Positions 20,199 through 29,827 are shown, numbered from the stretch's first letter. The stretch is DNA of 64,000 bases from Cupriavidus sp. AU9028 (GCF_019795295.1 NZ_JAIMCG010000011.1:62001-126000); one strand, 5' to 3'. Made by a program: numbers and translations. The notes: a model not told the origin generated them from the sequence alone.

Positions 20199-21344
20199 TT
20201 AGCGCCGCGGGCGGTCCGCGTTCGGTTGCGCGGCGCGCTCGCGTGCCCTCTCCTCCCATCCCGGCGGCACCACGAAACCACGGGAGCGCTCGCACCACCA
20301 TCCGGGAGCGTCGGGCCCTGCCGGCTCCATCTCGCAGATCATCACCGGCGACTCGCGCCGCCATGCCAGTTCCGGCTGTGGCTCGGCGAAGCGCGCAGCC
20401 AACGCGGCGTGCAGCGACGCGAACGATTCCGTTTCGGCTTCCGGCGCCAGCGCCTGCGACAGCCAGCGCGCCCGCGAGAGCCGGTGCCAGCGCACCGGGG
20501 CGCCGCCACCCTGCGCCCCTGCCGCTCCGGCCCGCCGCGCCCAGTTCTCCAGCGTCGACCACCAGCCGCGAAGATGCGCCGGGTGCAAGCCGAGCGCATC
20601 CAGCCCCGGCGGCATGACGCCGTCCGGGTAGAACAGCCAGCCCAGCAAATAGATTTCCGACCGCCCGACCGGTGCACCGAGCAGCGCCTGCGCCTCCGGG
20701 CTGCCCGACAGCGGCAGCTGGCGCTGCACGATATGGGCGAGCTTGTCGCCCAGCCGGTCCACCAGGTTGGGGCCGACGAACGATTGCAGGTCCGCTGCGC
20801 CGTTGTCGGGCGGCACCAGCAGGTAGAACTTGGTCGCCATCTCCCAGTGGACCAGCGGCCCCGGGGGTGCACCGTGGGGCCGCTCGCGCCAGACGAAATC
20901 CAGCTCGCCGAGGGTCTGCACCCCGTGCGCCGTCGGGCGGCGAATGGGCAGATTGACGGCAAGCAGTTCCAGCCCGCCAGCGTGCTCCAGCGCGAACTGC
21001 AGCAGGCGCTCGGCATGACGGCCCAGCCGAAGGCTGCGGCGCGCGGCGGGTAGTCCGTGGAAAGGGGCGGCGTCGGGCGCTGCCGACAGCTCCTCGATGG
21101 TGGGCGGCAGCGCTTCCGGGTCCGCCTGTGCCAGCCATCGGCTCCAGTCGCCCAGCGCCCCCGCGGGCCAGCAACCCATGGTGACCGGGTTGCCCTCGCT
21201 CAGCGCGGCGGGCAGCTGGCGCAGCAAGGGCGGCGACATCGTGCACCACGCCAGGTCCCGGACGCGCGCCGACGTGGCGGCGCGCCACAGCGGCTGCGCC
21301 GTGGTTGCGCCGGCGGCAGCGGCCTCAGTGGGCGGCTCCCGCAT
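20199..21344 (-). CDS. DUF1853 family protein
   Basis: The 381-residue product matches the DUF1853 family of uncharacterised proteobacterial proteins, with family-like blocks such as RLGRHAERLLQFAL, GELDFVWRE, VHWEMATKFYL, FVGPNLVDRLGDKLAH and YLLGWLFYP. The pattern of E..D/K residues in ELDFVW and WEMATKFYL recalls nuclease-like folds, but this is my inference. The start ATG at 21344 overlaps the end of the uracil-DNA glycosylase gene by 20 bases, so it is the last gene of the tsaB-rimI-UDG operon. No signal peptide or membrane helix is seen. Confidence 0.8.
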   Translation of the reverse strand: MREPPTEAAAAGATTAQPLWRAATSARVRDLAWCTMSPPLLRQLPAALSEGNPVTMGCWPAGALGDWSRWLAQADPEALPPTIEELSAAPDAAPFHGLPAARRSLRLGRHAERLLQFALEHAGGLELLAVNLPIRRPTAHGVQTLGELDFVWRERPHGAPPGPLVHWEMATKFYLLVPPDNGAADLQSFVGPNLVDRLGDKLAHIVQRQLPLSGSPEAQALLGAPVGRSEIYLLGWLFYPDGVMPPGLDALGLHPAHLRGWWSTLENWARRAGAAGAQGGGAPVRWHRLSRARWLSQALAPEAETESFASLHAALAARFAEPQPELAWRRESPVMICEMEPAGPDAPGWWCERSRGFVVPPGWEERARERAAQPNADRPRR

Positions 21345-22200
21345 CGCGATGGACCTCGCGCGCCAGGCACAGGTCTTCCCAGGCACGCGCCTTGTCGGCG
21401 GGCGCGCGCAACAGATAGGCCGGATGGTAGGTCACCACGACGGGTATCCCTTCGTAGCGGTGCACCGTGCCGCGCAGCTTGCCGATCGGCGTGTCGGTGC
21501 GCAGCAGGGTTTGCGCGGCAAAGCGCCCCAGCACGACGATCAGCCGCGGACGGATCAGCGCGATCTGGCGGCGCAGGTACGGCTCGCACTGCCCGACCTC
21601 GTCCGGCTCGGGATTGCGGTTGCCCGGCGGGCGGCACTTCAGCACGTTGGCGATGAAGACATTGCGCTCGCGCGACAGGTCGAGCGCGCGCAGCATGTTG
21701 TCGAGCAGCTTGCCCGCCTGCCCGACGAAGGGCTCGCCCTGCAGATCCTCGTTCTCGCCTGGCGCCTCGCCGACCAGCATCCACTCGGCCTGGGGGTCGC
21801 CCACGCCGAACACCGTCTGGGTGCGGGTCTCGCACAGGCGGCAGGCAGGGCAGCCGGCGACCCGTTCACGCAGCGCGTTCCAGTCCAGCTCGGCCACATT
21901 GCCGGCACTGTTGGCGAGCAGCTCGAACGGCATCTCGAGGACTGCGGTTTCGGCGACCGGGGGGGACACCGGCCCAGGGACCGGCGCGGTGGCCACCCCG
22001 GCCTCCGCCGTGGGCATGCCGCCCTGTCCGGACGGGGACTGCGCCACTGCGCCGGCGTCGGCGGCCGCTTCCCCCTGCGGCACGCCCGCGAGACTGGAGC
22101 CGGCATCGGCAGGATCGGCGGGGACGACAGCAGCGGCACGGCGCGGCGCCCATTCGGTCGAGATTCCCAGCGCTTCGAGAAACAGTGCGCGGCGGTTCAT
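21325..22200 (-). CDS. Uracil-DNA glycosylase, iron-sulfur family 4
   Basis: The enzyme removes uracil from DNA in base-excision repair. The 291-residue product has an alanine/proline-rich N-terminal extension of about 100 residues, then a family-4 UDG core with active-site motif [27 protein letters not shown] (split here as [12 protein letters not shown] and [12 protein letters not shown]), and the late motif [11 protein letters not shown]. Four cysteines (CPACRLC and LKCRPPGN...GQC) fit the 4Fe-4S cluster ligands of this family. The ATG overlaps the rimI stop codon in an ATGA, indicating translational coupling; rimI and tsaB precede it. The N-terminal extension is common in Burkholderiaceae but its role is unknown. 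Confidence 0.92.
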   Translation of the reverse strand: MNRRALFLEALGISTEWAPRRAAAVVPADPADAGSSLAGVPQGEAAADAGAVAQSPSGQGGMPTAEAGVATAPVPGPVSPPVAETAVLEMPFELLANSAGNVAELDWNALRERVAGCPACRLCETRTQTVFGVGDPQAEWMLVGEAPGENEDLQGEPFVGQAGKLLDNMLRALDLSRERNVFIANVLKCRPPGNRNPEPDEVGQCEPYLRRQIALIRPRLIVVLGRFAAQTLLRTDTPIGKLRGTVHRYEGIPVVVTYHPAYLLRAPADKARAWEDLCLAREVHRDAGAAH

Positions 22201-22766
22201 GCCGTCTCTCCCGCCAGGGCGGCGTGCGTCCCTGCGTCACGGCGCAGCACCAGCGCATCTTCCCGCCCGCCGTCATCCGCCGGGTAGTAGCCGCGGCGCC
22301 GGCCGATCTCGACGAAGCCGGCGGCGTGGTACAGCGCGAGTGCCGCGGTGTTGGAGGGCCGCACCTCCAGCAGCATGTCCGGAAGCCGGTGCTCGCGCGA
22401 CACCGCCAGCGCCAGGCCCAGCATCAGGCGGCCGAGCCCCTTGCGCTGCAATTGCGGTGCAACGGTCAGATTCAGCAGGTGCATCTCGTCGACCACCGGC
22501 ATCAGGATCGCGTAGCTGTTCAGCAGCCCGGCCGCATCGCGCAGCGTCAGCCCGATATGGCCGGCCTTCAGCGAGTTCTCGAAATTACCGCGGCTCCAGG
22601 GATGGGTATAGGCGCGCTGCTCGATCTGCACCACCTCGTCCAGATCGCGTGCGCTCATCCGCTCCAGCCGGCCGCCGGGCGGCAGCGCCGGCCTTTCACC
22701 GGCGGGCGCTGCGGCGGCCCCATTGGCCGGCGCCTGGCCCTGGCTGCCGTCCAATGCCGTGCTCAT
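22197..22766 (-). CDS. rimI: Ribosomal protein S18-alanine N-acetyltransferase RimI
   Basis: RimI is a GNAT acetyltransferase that acetylates the N-terminal alanine of ribosomal protein S18. The 189-residue product has a low-complexity leader of about 35 residues, then the GNAT fold with [19 protein letters not shown], the acetyl-CoA loop [31 protein letters not shown] and RRRGYYP, all RimI hallmarks. The ATG at 22766 overlaps the tsaB stop by 4 bases (ATGA) and its own stop overlaps the UDG start by 4 bases. Pairing with tsaB is common in bacteria. Confidence 0.95.
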   Translation of the reverse strand: MSTALDGSQGQAPANGAAAAPAGERPALPPGGRLERMSARDLDEVVQIEQRAYTHPWSRGNFENSLKAGHIGLTLRDAAGLLNSYAILMPVVDEMHLLNLTVAPQLQRKGLGRLMLGLALAVSREHRLPDMLLEVRPSNTAALALYHAAGFVEIGRRRGYYPADDGGREDALVLRRDAGTHAALAGETA

Positions 22767-23533
22767 CGGTGCTCTCCGGCCGCAGCCAGCGAGGCACGGC
22801 TGGCGGCCGCTGCCTGCCGCTCGGCGACGGTCTGCGCCACCTTGTCGCGCAGGTACAGCGGTGCCGCATCCGCGGGATCGACGGTGTCGCCGCGAGCCAG
22901 TGCCCGCCGCGCCAGTGCGAGAACCGCGCCGGCATGCGGCATGGCGTCCGTCACCAGACGGTCGGCACTGGCCACGGGCGCGAGGCGCTCGCCATGGACG
23001 TCGGCCCCGTTGCCGGCCAGCCAGAAGGGTTGCCCGGGCGTGGATACCGCTTCGGGAGGCATCACCGCCATCGGCCCCTGCGCCTGCCACTCGGCGCCGA
23101 TGTCGTCCCACTGGAACAAGCCGGTATAGACCTCGTCCATCCGTGCATCGAGCGCGACCAGCACCTGCGCGGGACGTTGGCGCACCGCCGCCTGGGGATG
23201 CAGGCTGCGCGCGCGCTCGGCGCAGGCGAGCAGCGAATTGACCGGGATCACCGGCAAGCCGGCGCCGAAGGCCAGCCCCTGCGCCACGCCGCAGGCGGTG
23301 CGCAGTCCGGTGAAGGAGCCGGGACCGGCGCCGAAGGCGATCGCCGCGCAATCGGACAGCGCGATGCCGGCTTGCGCCAGCAATTCGCCAGCGGCCGGCA
23401 GCAGGCGCGAGGACGAGCGCGGTCCGGTGCGCTCGTGGCGGAACAGATCGGGCACGTCAGGCGCGGGCGTGACGCGGCCGAGGGCGACCGAGCACCACTC
23501 GGTCGATGTTTCGACGGCAAGAATCCAGGACAT
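22763..23533 (-). CDS. tsaB: tRNA threonylcarbamoyladenosine protein TsaB
   Basis: TsaB is the scaffold partner of TsaD and TsaE in making the t6A modification at position 37 of ANN-decoding tRNAs. The 256-residue product is an ASKHA-fold protein with [18 protein letters not shown] at the start and the conserved motif [23 protein letters not shown]. It heads a leftward operon tsaB-rimI-UDG-DUF1853 in which consecutive genes overlap by 4, 4 and 20 bases. It is divergent from the acyl-CoA-binding protein gene. Confidence 0.95.
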   Translation of the reverse strand: MSWILAVETSTEWCSVALGRVTPAPDVPDLFRHERTGPRSSSRLLPAAGELLAQAGIALSDCAAIAFGAGPGSFTGLRTACGVAQGLAFGAGLPVIPVNSLLACAERARSLHPQAAVRQRPAQVLVALDARMDEVYTGLFQWDDIGAEWQAQGPMAVMPPEAVSTPGQPFWLAGNGADVHGERLAPVASADRLVTDAMPHAGAVLALARRALARGDTVDPADAAPLYLRDKVAQTVAERQAAAASRASLAAAGEHR

Positions 23534-23651
23534 TCCGCGATTGTAGCCGGGAGCGGCGCGACCGAAGCGGTCCTCGGTTTTTTTCGGCGCCCGTGCGCGG
23601 CGCCGGCGCTATCATCGACCGCCCGACACCGAACACCCTACAGGAGACATC

Positions 23652-23921
23652 ATGAGCGATCTGCAGCAACGCTTCGAGCAGGCCCAGAACGACGTCAAGC
23701 AGCTGCCCGAGCGGCCCGGCAACATGATGCTGCTGCGCCTGTACGCGCTCTACAAGCAGGGCACCGAGGGCGATGCGCATGGCGACAAGCCGGGCATGGC
23801 CGATATGGTCGGCCGCTTCAAGTTCGAGGCGTGGGAGACGCTGCGCGGCGTCAGCCAGCAGGAAGCGATGGAGAAGTACATCGCGCTGGTGGAGGAGCTG
23901 CGGGCCGGCAGCGCGGAATAA
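23652..23921 (+). CDS. Acyl-CoA-binding protein
   Basis: The 89-residue product is an acyl-CoA-binding protein, a four-helix carrier of long-chain acyl-CoA esters in the cytoplasm. Conserved ligand-binding residues are visible in [12 protein letters not shown] (tyrosine and lysine) and [11 protein letters not shown] (lysine and tryptophan). Size equals that of the eukaryotic proteins; bacterial copies are less common but regular in Burkholderiaceae. The ATG at 23652 follows AGGAG by six bases. A TATCAT hexamer at 23610-23615 may be its -10 box. Confidence 0.93.
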   Translation: MSDLQQRFEQAQNDVKQLPERPGNMMLLRLYALYKQGTEGDAHGDKPGMADMVGRFKFEAWETLRGVSQQEAMEKYIALVEELRAGSAE

Positions 23922-23940
23922 TCGACCGACAAGCGGCGCG

Positions 23941-25521
23941 CTAGCGCCCCGCTCCGCCTCCGCGGTCCTGCTCGGGGCCCGCTGCCCGGGCCGGCTCCAC
24001 CGGCGTCTGTGCCGCATCTGCATCGTCGGCCTGGCCGCTGGCGATTCCCGGCGCCGACCGCGGGCGGATCCGCCAGGCGGCGAAGATCGCCGTCGCGGTG
24101 ACCAGCCCGACCGCCAGGAAGGTCTCGTCGAAGGCGCGGATGCGCGCCGCCGCTTCGCTGGCAAGCTCGCCGACGGTGGCCGCAGGCGTGACGCCATGCG
24201 CCTCCATCCGCCACTGCAGCCCGACCCCCGCCAGACTGACGCCGATCGCGCCACCCAGCTGGCGCACGAAGTTGATCACGCTGGAGCCCTGCGCGATCAA
24301 CGAGAAATCGACCCCGCGCATCGCGCCGAGCGACAACGACGGCAGGATGCAGCCCAGGCCGATCCGGCCCAGCACGGCGATGGCGACCAGCACCAGGTAA
24401 GGCGTCGCCATCGAGCCGAACGCCATCAGCAGGAACGACGCGGCCAGCAGCGCGAGTCCGGTCGAGACCATCCGGTATGGCGCGATGCGATTGGTCAGCC
24501 GGCCCGCCATCGCGATCGTCACGGCGAGCGCGACGCCGGCGGGGAACAGCACCATGCCGGCGCGCGACGGGCTGTACTGCAGCGCCATCTGCATATAGAC
24601 CGGCAGCAGGTAGGTCGAGCCGAACAGTCCCGCGCCGTAGATGAAGGCCACCACCGCCCCGGCGGCAAACTGCCGGTAGCTGTACAGCCGCATGTTCATC
24701 AGGGGATCGGTCGCGCGCAGTTGCCAGAGAACAAAGCCGAGCAGCAGCACGACGCCGCCCAGCGCCAGCATCAGGCCGCCCGCCACGTCGTTGCGCATCT
24801 GTACCAGGCCGTTGAGCAGCAGCACCGTGGCGACGCCGGCCAGCGTCAGTCCCTGCCAGTCCAGCGGCTTGCGCTCGCCCATCATTGCCGAGTCCACCGC
24901 CATGAAACGCCGCGCCATCAACCACGACAGCATGGTCAGCGGCACCACCACGAAGAAGATCGAGCGCCAGCCAAAGGCTTCGACGAGGAAGCCGCCAAGG
25001 CTGGGCCCCAGCGCGGGCGCCAGCACCACGCCGAAGCCGAACAGGCCCATCGCCCTGCCCTGCTCGCGTTCCTCGAACACGCGCAGGATCAGGATATTGG
25101 GCAGCGGCTGCATGATGCCCGCGGCGATGCCCTCGGCCACGCGCATGGCGATCATCACGCCATAGGTCGGCGAGAAGCCGCCGATCAGCCCGCCGGTACC
25201 GAGCAGCACCGCCGCGCCGAGGAAGGTGCGCCGCAGCCCGTAGCGGTTGAGCAGCCACGGCGTCAGCAGCATCGACAGCGTCATCGCGATCATGAAGCTG
25301 GCCGCGACCCATTGCGCGCGCTCCTGACCGAGGGCGAAATGCCGGCTCAGATCGGGCACCGCGACGTTGACGATGGTCGAGGAGACGATCGACGACATCG
25401 TGCCGATCATCAGCGTGAACAGCACCAACCAGCGGGCGCGCTCGCCGTAGCGCTGTCGCAGCCAGGCGCGGGTAGGCGGGCCCCGGCGCTCGCCGGGGCC
25501 GGACCCCTGCGGCGCGTTCAC
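23941..25521 (-). CDS. DHA2-type MFS multidrug efflux transporter
   Basis: The 526-residue product is a 14-helix major facilitator of the drug:proton antiporter-2 type (EmrB-like). Typical motifs are [12 protein letters not shown] in helix 1, [13 protein letters not shown] in the first cytoplasmic loop and [18 protein letters not shown] in helix 5 (antiporter motif C). The best start is the GTG at 25521-25519, which overlaps the stop of the preceding DUF1857 gene in a GTGA; upstream codons belong to another gene. No membrane-fusion partner gene is adjacent. The C-terminal 45 residues are soluble and rich in alanine, proline and acidic residues. Substrate is unknown. Confidence 0.9.
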   Translation of the reverse strand: MNAPQGSGPGERRGPPTRAWLRQRYGERARWLVLFTLMIGTMSSIVSSTIVNVAVPDLSRHFALGQERAQWVAASFMIAMTLSMLLTPWLLNRYGLRRTFLGAAVLLGTGGLIGGFSPTYGVMIAMRVAEGIAAGIMQPLPNILILRVFEEREQGRAMGLFGFGVVLAPALGPSLGGFLVEAFGWRSIFFVVVPLTMLSWLMARRFMAVDSAMMGERKPLDWQGLTLAGVATVLLLNGLVQMRNDVAGGLMLALGGVVLLLGFVLWQLRATDPLMNMRLYSYRQFAAGAVVAFIYGAGLFGSTYLLPVYMQMALQYSPSRAGMVLFPAGVALAVTIAMAGRLTNRIAPYRMVSTGLALLAASFLLMAFGSMATPYLVLVAIAVLGRIGLGCILPSLSLGAMRGVDFSLIAQGSSVINFVRQLGGAIGVSLAGVGLQWRMEAHGVTPAATVGELASEAAARIRAFDETFLAVGLVTATAIFAAWRIRPRSAPGIASGQADDADAAQTPVEPARAAGPEQDRGGGAGR

Positions 25522-25994
25522 CCGAGTCGCCCGATATTGGCCAGTTCGCGGATCTTGCGCACGGTATCGAGATCGGACTCGTGATAGGCGGACTTGACGA
25601 TCTCGGCGTAGCGCTGGTCGCCCGAGGCGTCCACCGCCGGCATGGTGGTCTCGTAGGTGAAGCGGACCAGCAAGGCGCCCTCGCCCGGTGTCTCGATGGT
25701 CATGGTCAGGGTGCCGCCGGCATGCTCGGCTGTCGGCGCGGTCTCGTAGCGCACCGAACGGCGCGCCTCGAATACGACACGGTCGCGCACCGTCGCCTGA
25801 CCGAATTGCAGCACCCGCTCGACCCAGCCTTCGCCGCGCGCGGTGATCTCGCACTTGTCCAGGCCGAGCACGAACAGTTCGGGCGACAGGCCGCGCAACA
25901 CCAGCCCTTGCCAGAGCTGGTCCGGCGTCAGGGTGTCCAGGTCGCTGCGGAAGGGATCGTTGATTTCAACTAGATGCTCGAAGCGCAACTTCAT
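25518..25994 (-). CDS. DUF1857 / SRPBCC-fold protein (AtaL-like)
   Basis: The 158-residue product belongs to the AtaL-like DUF1857 group of SRPBCC (START-like) lipid- or ligand-binding proteins. It begins MKLRFEHLVEINDP, includes TPDQLWQGLVLRG and SVRYETAP, and ends with a long C-terminal helix (AEIVKSAYHESDLDTVRKIRELA). Function is unknown; the fold suggests binding of a hydrophobic compound. It is upstream of and translationally coupled to the DHA2 pump, so the two may deal with the same compound, which is my inference. Confidence 0.82.
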   Translation of the reverse strand: MKLRFEHLVEINDPFRSDLDTLTPDQLWQGLVLRGLSPELFVLGLDKCEITARGEGWVERVLQFGQATVRDRVVFEARRSVRYETAPTAEHAGGTLTMTIETPGEGALLVRFTYETTMPAVDASGDQRYAEIVKSAYHESDLDTVRKIRELANIGRLG

Positions 25995-26066
25995 TCTCCA
26001 TGGTGCCGAGTTGCCATTATGAACGCGACTGACAGCGGTCGCACCCGGCCGCCTGGCGAAGGGACG

Positions 26067-26101
26067 AAAAAAAGCCCAGGCCGCGAGCGGCACTGGGCTT
26101 T
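26067..26101 (-). terminator. Rho-independent terminator after aceB
   Basis: On the minus strand AAAGCCCAG and CTGGGCTTT (26101-26093 and 26079-26071) form a stem with an inner GCCGC/GCGGC pairing, followed by a run of U from 26073 to 26067. It lies about 190 bases after the aceB stop, beyond the REP-like repeat, and separates aceB from the DUF1857 gene. Confidence 0.75.
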
Positions 26102-26149
26102 GCATGCATGAAGCGCGGACGGGATGGCCGGCGCCCGAATGCCATCTCC

Positions 26150-26256
26150 CCCGCCTCTCCCGCAAGCGGGAGAGGGGAGCAGACCGAGGGCAGATGACAT
26201 GCTGCCGGTTTGCCCCCCCTCTCCCACGCGTGGGAGAGGGGCCGGGGGAGAGGGCC
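26150..26256. repeat. GC-rich REP-like palindromic repeat, copy 1
   Basis: Two perfect palindromes of one family stand here: CCTCTCCCGC-AA-GCGGGAGAGG at 26154-26175 and a related one with CCCTCTCCCA/TGGGAGAGGG at 26217-26240, followed by GCCGGGGGAGAGGGCC. The same words recur at 30371-30634 and 59884-60120. All three copies stand downstream of genes, where they may act as transcription barriers or mRNA stabilisers. Confidence 0.8.
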
Positions 26257-26287
26257 AGCGAGCGGCGCCGCCTCCCTCGAACCTGCC

Positions 26288-27874
26288 TCAAACTTCTTCG
26301 TACAGCGGCAGCGTCAGGAATTCGGCGAACGACTCCGACGTCGACATCTCCTCGAAGATCTGCGCCGCGCGGTCGTAGCTGCGGGTGTCGCCACCGACCA
26401 CTTCCTTGACCTTGGCCAGCTCCTGCGGAATCAGCTCGCGCACCATCTCGGCGGTGACCTTGCGGCCGTCCTCCAGCACGCCCTTGGGCGAGCGGATCCA
26501 CTGCCAGACCTGCGAGCGCGAGATTTCCGCGGTGGCCGCATCTTCCATCAGGTTGTGGATCGGCACGCAGCCGTTGCCGGCCAGCCACGCACCCAGGTAG
26601 TGGATGCCGACGTTGATGTTCATGCGCAGGCCGCCTTCGGTGATCGGCGTCTCGGGCTGGAAGTTCAGCAGATCGGCCGCGGTGACGTTGACGTCCGGCC
26701 GCTGCTTGTCGAACTGATTCGGCTTGTCGCCCAGCACCGCGACGAATTCCTTCATCGCCGGCTCGACCAGGCCCGGGTGCGCCACCCAGCCGCCGTCATA
26801 GCCATCGGTGGCATCGCGGCGCTTGTCGCCGATGATGCCCTGCATGGCGATCTCGTTCTTCTCCGGATCGTTCTTGATCGGAATCAGCGCGCTCATGCCG
26901 CCGATCGCGGGCGCGCCGCGCTTGTGGCAGGTCTTGAGCAGCAGCAGCGCATACGCGCGCATGAACGGCGCGGTCATCGTCACCTTGGCGCGGTCGGCCA
27001 GGCAGAAGTTCTTGTCGGTCTTGAACTTCTTGATGCACGAGAAGATGTAGTCCCAGCGGCCGGCGTTCAGGCCGGCGCTGTGCTCGCGCAACTCGTACAG
27101 GATCTCTTCCATCTCGAACGCGGCGAGGATGGTTTCGATCAGCACGGTGGCCTTGATGGTGCCCTGCGGCAGGCCGATCTCGTTCTGTGCCATCACGAAG
27201 ATGTCGTTCCACAGCCGCGCTTCGAGATGGCTCTCCATCTTCGGCAGATAGAAGAACGGACCGGCGCCGCGCGCGACCTGTTCCTTGGCGTTGTGGAACA
27301 GGAACAGCGCGAAGTCGAAGATGCCGCCCGACACGCGCTGACCATCGATGGTCACGTGCTTCTCGTCCAGATGCCAGCCGCGCGGGCGTACCTGCAGCGT
27401 GGCGATCTTGTCATTCAGCTTGTAGGTCTTGCCCTTGGCTTCCAGCGTCAGCGTGCGGCGCACCGCGGCCTTCAGGTTGACCTGGCCCTGCATCTGGTTG
27501 TGCCAGTTCGGCGTGTTCGAGTCCTCGAAGTCGGTCATGTAGCTGTCCGCGCCCGAATTGAACGCGTTGATGACCATCTTGGCCTCGACCGGGCCGGTGA
27601 TCTCCACCCGGCGGCACTCCAGCGCCTTCGGGATCGGCGCGATCTTCCAGTCGCCTTCGCGGATCTCGCGCGTCTCGGCGAGGAAGTCCGGCCGCTCGCC
27701 GGCGTCCAGCCGCCTGGCCCGCTCGGCGCGGGCGGCGAGCAGCTGCTGGCGGCGCGGTTCGAACGCGCGATGCAGCTTGTCGACCAGGGCCAGCGCTTCG
27801 GGCGTCAGGATGTCTTCGTAGGCCGGCAGGATCTCGCCGGTAATCTTCATGCCCGCGGGCAGCGTGATGGCCAT
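26288..27874 (-). CDS. aceB: Malate synthase A
   Basis: Malate synthase condenses glyoxylate and acetyl-CoA to malate, the second step of the glyoxylate shunt needed for growth on acetate or fatty acids. The 528-residue product is of the A isoform (about 530 residues) and contains the family signature around KDKHV-like LHVR: here LQVRPRGWHLDEKHV, plus YLPKMESHLEARLWNDIF, and the late catalytic block NLMEDAATAEISRSQVWQWI with its conserved aspartate. The ATG at 27874 is preceded by AGGAGAA. It is a single leftward gene with the HAD gene upstream and a REP element plus terminator downstream; aceA lies 2.8 kb to the right. Confidence 0.97.
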   Translation of the reverse strand: MAITLPAGMKITGEILPAYEDILTPEALALVDKLHRAFEPRRQQLLAARAERARRLDAGERPDFLAETREIREGDWKIAPIPKALECRRVEITGPVEAKMVINAFNSGADSYMTDFEDSNTPNWHNQMQGQVNLKAAVRRTLTLEAKGKTYKLNDKIATLQVRPRGWHLDEKHVTIDGQRVSGGIFDFALFLFHNAKEQVARGAGPFFYLPKMESHLEARLWNDIFVMAQNEIGLPQGTIKATVLIETILAAFEMEEILYELREHSAGLNAGRWDYIFSCIKKFKTDKNFCLADRAKVTMTAPFMRAYALLLLKTCHKRGAPAIGGMSALIPIKNDPEKNEIAMQGIIGDKRRDATDGYDGGWVAHPGLVEPAMKEFVAVLGDKPNQFDKQRPDVNVTAADLLNFQPETPITEGGLRMNINVGIHYLGAWLAGNGCVPIHNLMEDAATAEISRSQVWQWIRSPKGVLEDGRKVTAEMVRELIPQELAKVKEVVGGDTRSYDRAAQIFEEMSTSESFAEFLTLPLYEEV

Positions 27875-27935
27875 CTATGTTCTCCTGTAGTCGATGAAAT
27901 TCCAGTTGCCTGGTATCGGGAATGCCTGCCGTCGC

Positions 27936-28637
27936 TCATGCCGCCACGCCGTGCGTGCGCATGAAGTCCAGCAGGTCGTTCATATCGTGCCCGGTGCCAG
28001 CCGGCTCGACGCCGAGCCGTTCAGCCGGATGTCCGGCACGATTGATCCAGAAAGCCGTGTAGCCGAACCAGGCCGCGCCGCACGCGTCCCACCCGTTCGA
28101 CGACACGAACAGAATCTGCGCCGCCGGCACGCCGAACGCGGCCGGTCCGAGCGCATAGGCCGCCGGCGCGGTCTTGTACTGCCGCACCGCGTCGACCGAC
28201 AGCACATGGTCGAACAACCCCTGCATGCCGGCGCTCTTGACCGAGATATCCAGCATCTGCGGATTGCCGTTGGACAGGATGCCCAGCGGCATGCCGGCCG
28301 CGCGCAGCCGCCGCAGCGCGGGCAGGTTCTCGGGAAACGCCGACAGGCAGGCGTACTCCTTCAGCAGCTGGGCCTCGCGCGCCTCGGTCAGGGCCAGGCC
28401 CAGCCGCTCCGCCGCATAACGCAGCGCGTCCACCGTGATCTCCCAGAACGGCCGGTAGCGCGAGCCGGCGGGGTCCGCCAGCGTGCACAGCCGGCTGTAG
28501 TCGATCTGCCGTTCGCGCCACAGCTGCGCCAGTGCCTCGCCCCTGCCCGGAAACAGTTGCTCGGCGCGCGCGGTTACCGAAAAGACGTCGAACAGGGTGC
28601 CATAGGCATCGAAGACGACGGCGCGCAAGGTCGGCAT
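27936..28637 (-). CDS. Haloacid dehalogenase, type II
   Basis: The 233-residue product is a HAD-superfamily hydrolase of the L-2-haloacid dehalogenase type. Motif I is VVFDAYGTLFDV with the nucleophile aspartate (D10), motif II is GILSNGNPQML, motif III has the lysine of VRQYKTAP, and the last block VSSNGWDACGAAWFGY carries the acid cluster region typical of dehalogenases (SSNxWD). It would hydrolyse 2-haloalkanoic acids; a natural role in removing other small 2-substituted acids is possible. It precedes aceB by 61 bases in the same direction, which could link its glycolate product to glyoxylate metabolism, an inference. Confidence 0.88.
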   Translation of the reverse strand: MPTLRAVVFDAYGTLFDVFSVTARAEQLFPGRGEALAQLWRERQIDYSRLCTLADPAGSRYRPFWEITVDALRYAAERLGLALTEAREAQLLKEYACLSAFPENLPALRRLRAAGMPLGILSNGNPQMLDISVKSAGMQGLFDHVLSVDAVRQYKTAPAAYALGPAAFGVPAAQILFVSSNGWDACGAAWFGYTAFWINRAGHPAERLGVEPAGTGHDMNDLLDFMRTHGVAA

Positions 28638-28843
28638 GCAGGTTTCCGGGCGAGATCGGGAAGGCGGACGGCGTGCTCATCCGCTGCGGTATTGCACGCA
28701 TTGTAGGCACCGCACCCCGCAAGGCAAAGCGAGTGCCGGTCACTTGATCTTTTACTTTTCCCACCCTAATCTATGCACGAAACAACCGAATCCATAACCA
28801 AACTCGTCGAACGTCGACGTGCGACTGGCAGCGAGGTTCTCCC

Positions 28844-29827
28844 CTGGATCACTTCAAGCAGCTTTCCACCTTCGTCTCGGTCGCCACTCGCGGCAGCCTG
28901 TCGGCGGCCGCGAGTGCCGAAGGCGTGGCGCCAGCCATCATCGGGCGGCGCATCGACGCGCTCGAGGAGCGGCTGGGAGTCAAGCTGCTGGTGCGCACCA
29001 CGCGCAAGCTGACGCTGACCTTCGAAGGCGCGGCCTTTCTCGAAGACTGTCAGCGCATCCTGAACGACCTGCAGAACGCGGAAGCCAGCGTATCGGCGGG
29101 CGGCGTCAAGGCGAGCGGCCATCTGCGTGTCACCGCGCCAGCCGGCTTCGGCCGCCGGCACGTTGCGCCGCTCGTGCCGCTGTTCATCGAATCGCACCCC
29201 GACGTCAGCCTGACGCTGGACCTGTCCGACCGGCTGGTCGACCTGGTCAACGAAGGCTTCGACTGCGCCATCCGGCTGGGCGATCTGCCCGATTCGAGCC
29301 TGGTATCGATCCGGCTGGCGGAGAACCGCCGGGTGGTGGTGGCCTCGCCCGACTACCTCGCCCGCCATGGCACGCCAGCTACACCTGACGAGCTGTCGCG
29401 GCACAATTGCCTCGCCTTCGGCGCCAGCACGAACGTGCAACGGGGCTGGGTCTTCCAGCAGGACGGCAAGCCGCTGACGGTCAAGGTCGGCGGCAATATG
29501 GAATGCACCGATGGCGCGGTATTGCACGCCTGGTGCCTGCAGGGACATGGCCTGGCGTGGCGCTCGTGGTGGGAGATCGGCCAGGAGATCGCCAACGGCA
29601 CGCTGGTGACCGTGCTGGACGCCTTCGAAGCGCCGCCGATCGGCATTCACGCCGTGTTCCCCCAGCGCAAGCATCTGCCGCTGCGCGTGCGCCTCTTCAT
29701 CGATCATCTGAAGAACACCTTCGGCAACCCGTCCTACTGGCGGCGCGGAGGTCTGTCACGGTCTGGCGATGACCGCCGCCGGGCAGCGGCCGATGCACCG
29801 GCGCTGCTGGCACCGGCCGCCGATTGA
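28844..29827 (+). CDS. LysR-family transcriptional regulator with CTG start
   Basis: The protein is a LysR regulator: a winged-helix DNA-binding domain at the N-terminus (FKQLSTFVSVATRGSLSAAAS, then GRRIDALEERLGVKLLVRTTRKLTLTFEG) and a substrate-binding domain from about residue 90. The helix-turn-helix is only complete if translation begins at the CTG at 28844, which would read MDHFKQLSTF and is preceded by GAGGT seven bases upstream. The first ATG/GTG/TTG in frame (GTG 28925) would cut off 27 residues including the first helix of the HTH. Product length from CTG is 327 residues. It is divergent from the HAD gene and could regulate it and aceB. Confidence 0.85.
   Translation: MDHFKQLSTFVSVATRGSLSAAASAEGVAPAIIGRRIDALEERLGVKLLVRTTRKLTLTFEGAAFLEDCQRILNDLQNAEASVSAGGVKASGHLRVTAPAGFGRRHVAPLVPLFIESHPDVSLTLDLSDRLVDLVNEGFDCAIRLGDLPDSSLVSIRLAENRRVVVASPDYLARHGTPATPDELSRHNCLAFGASTNVQRGWVFQQDGKPLTVKVGGNMECTDGAVLHAWCLQGHGLAWRSWWEIGQEIANGTLVTVLDAFEAPPIGIHAVFPQRKHLPLRVRLFIDHLKNTFGNPSYWRRGGLSRSGDDRRRAAADAPALLAPAAD

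Noticed and set aside
23587-23608. GGCGCC inverted repeat next to a T-run near the tsaB start
   Set aside because: The T-run precedes the hairpin on the plus strand and appears as an A-run after it on the minus strand, so it is not an intrinsic terminator in either direction.
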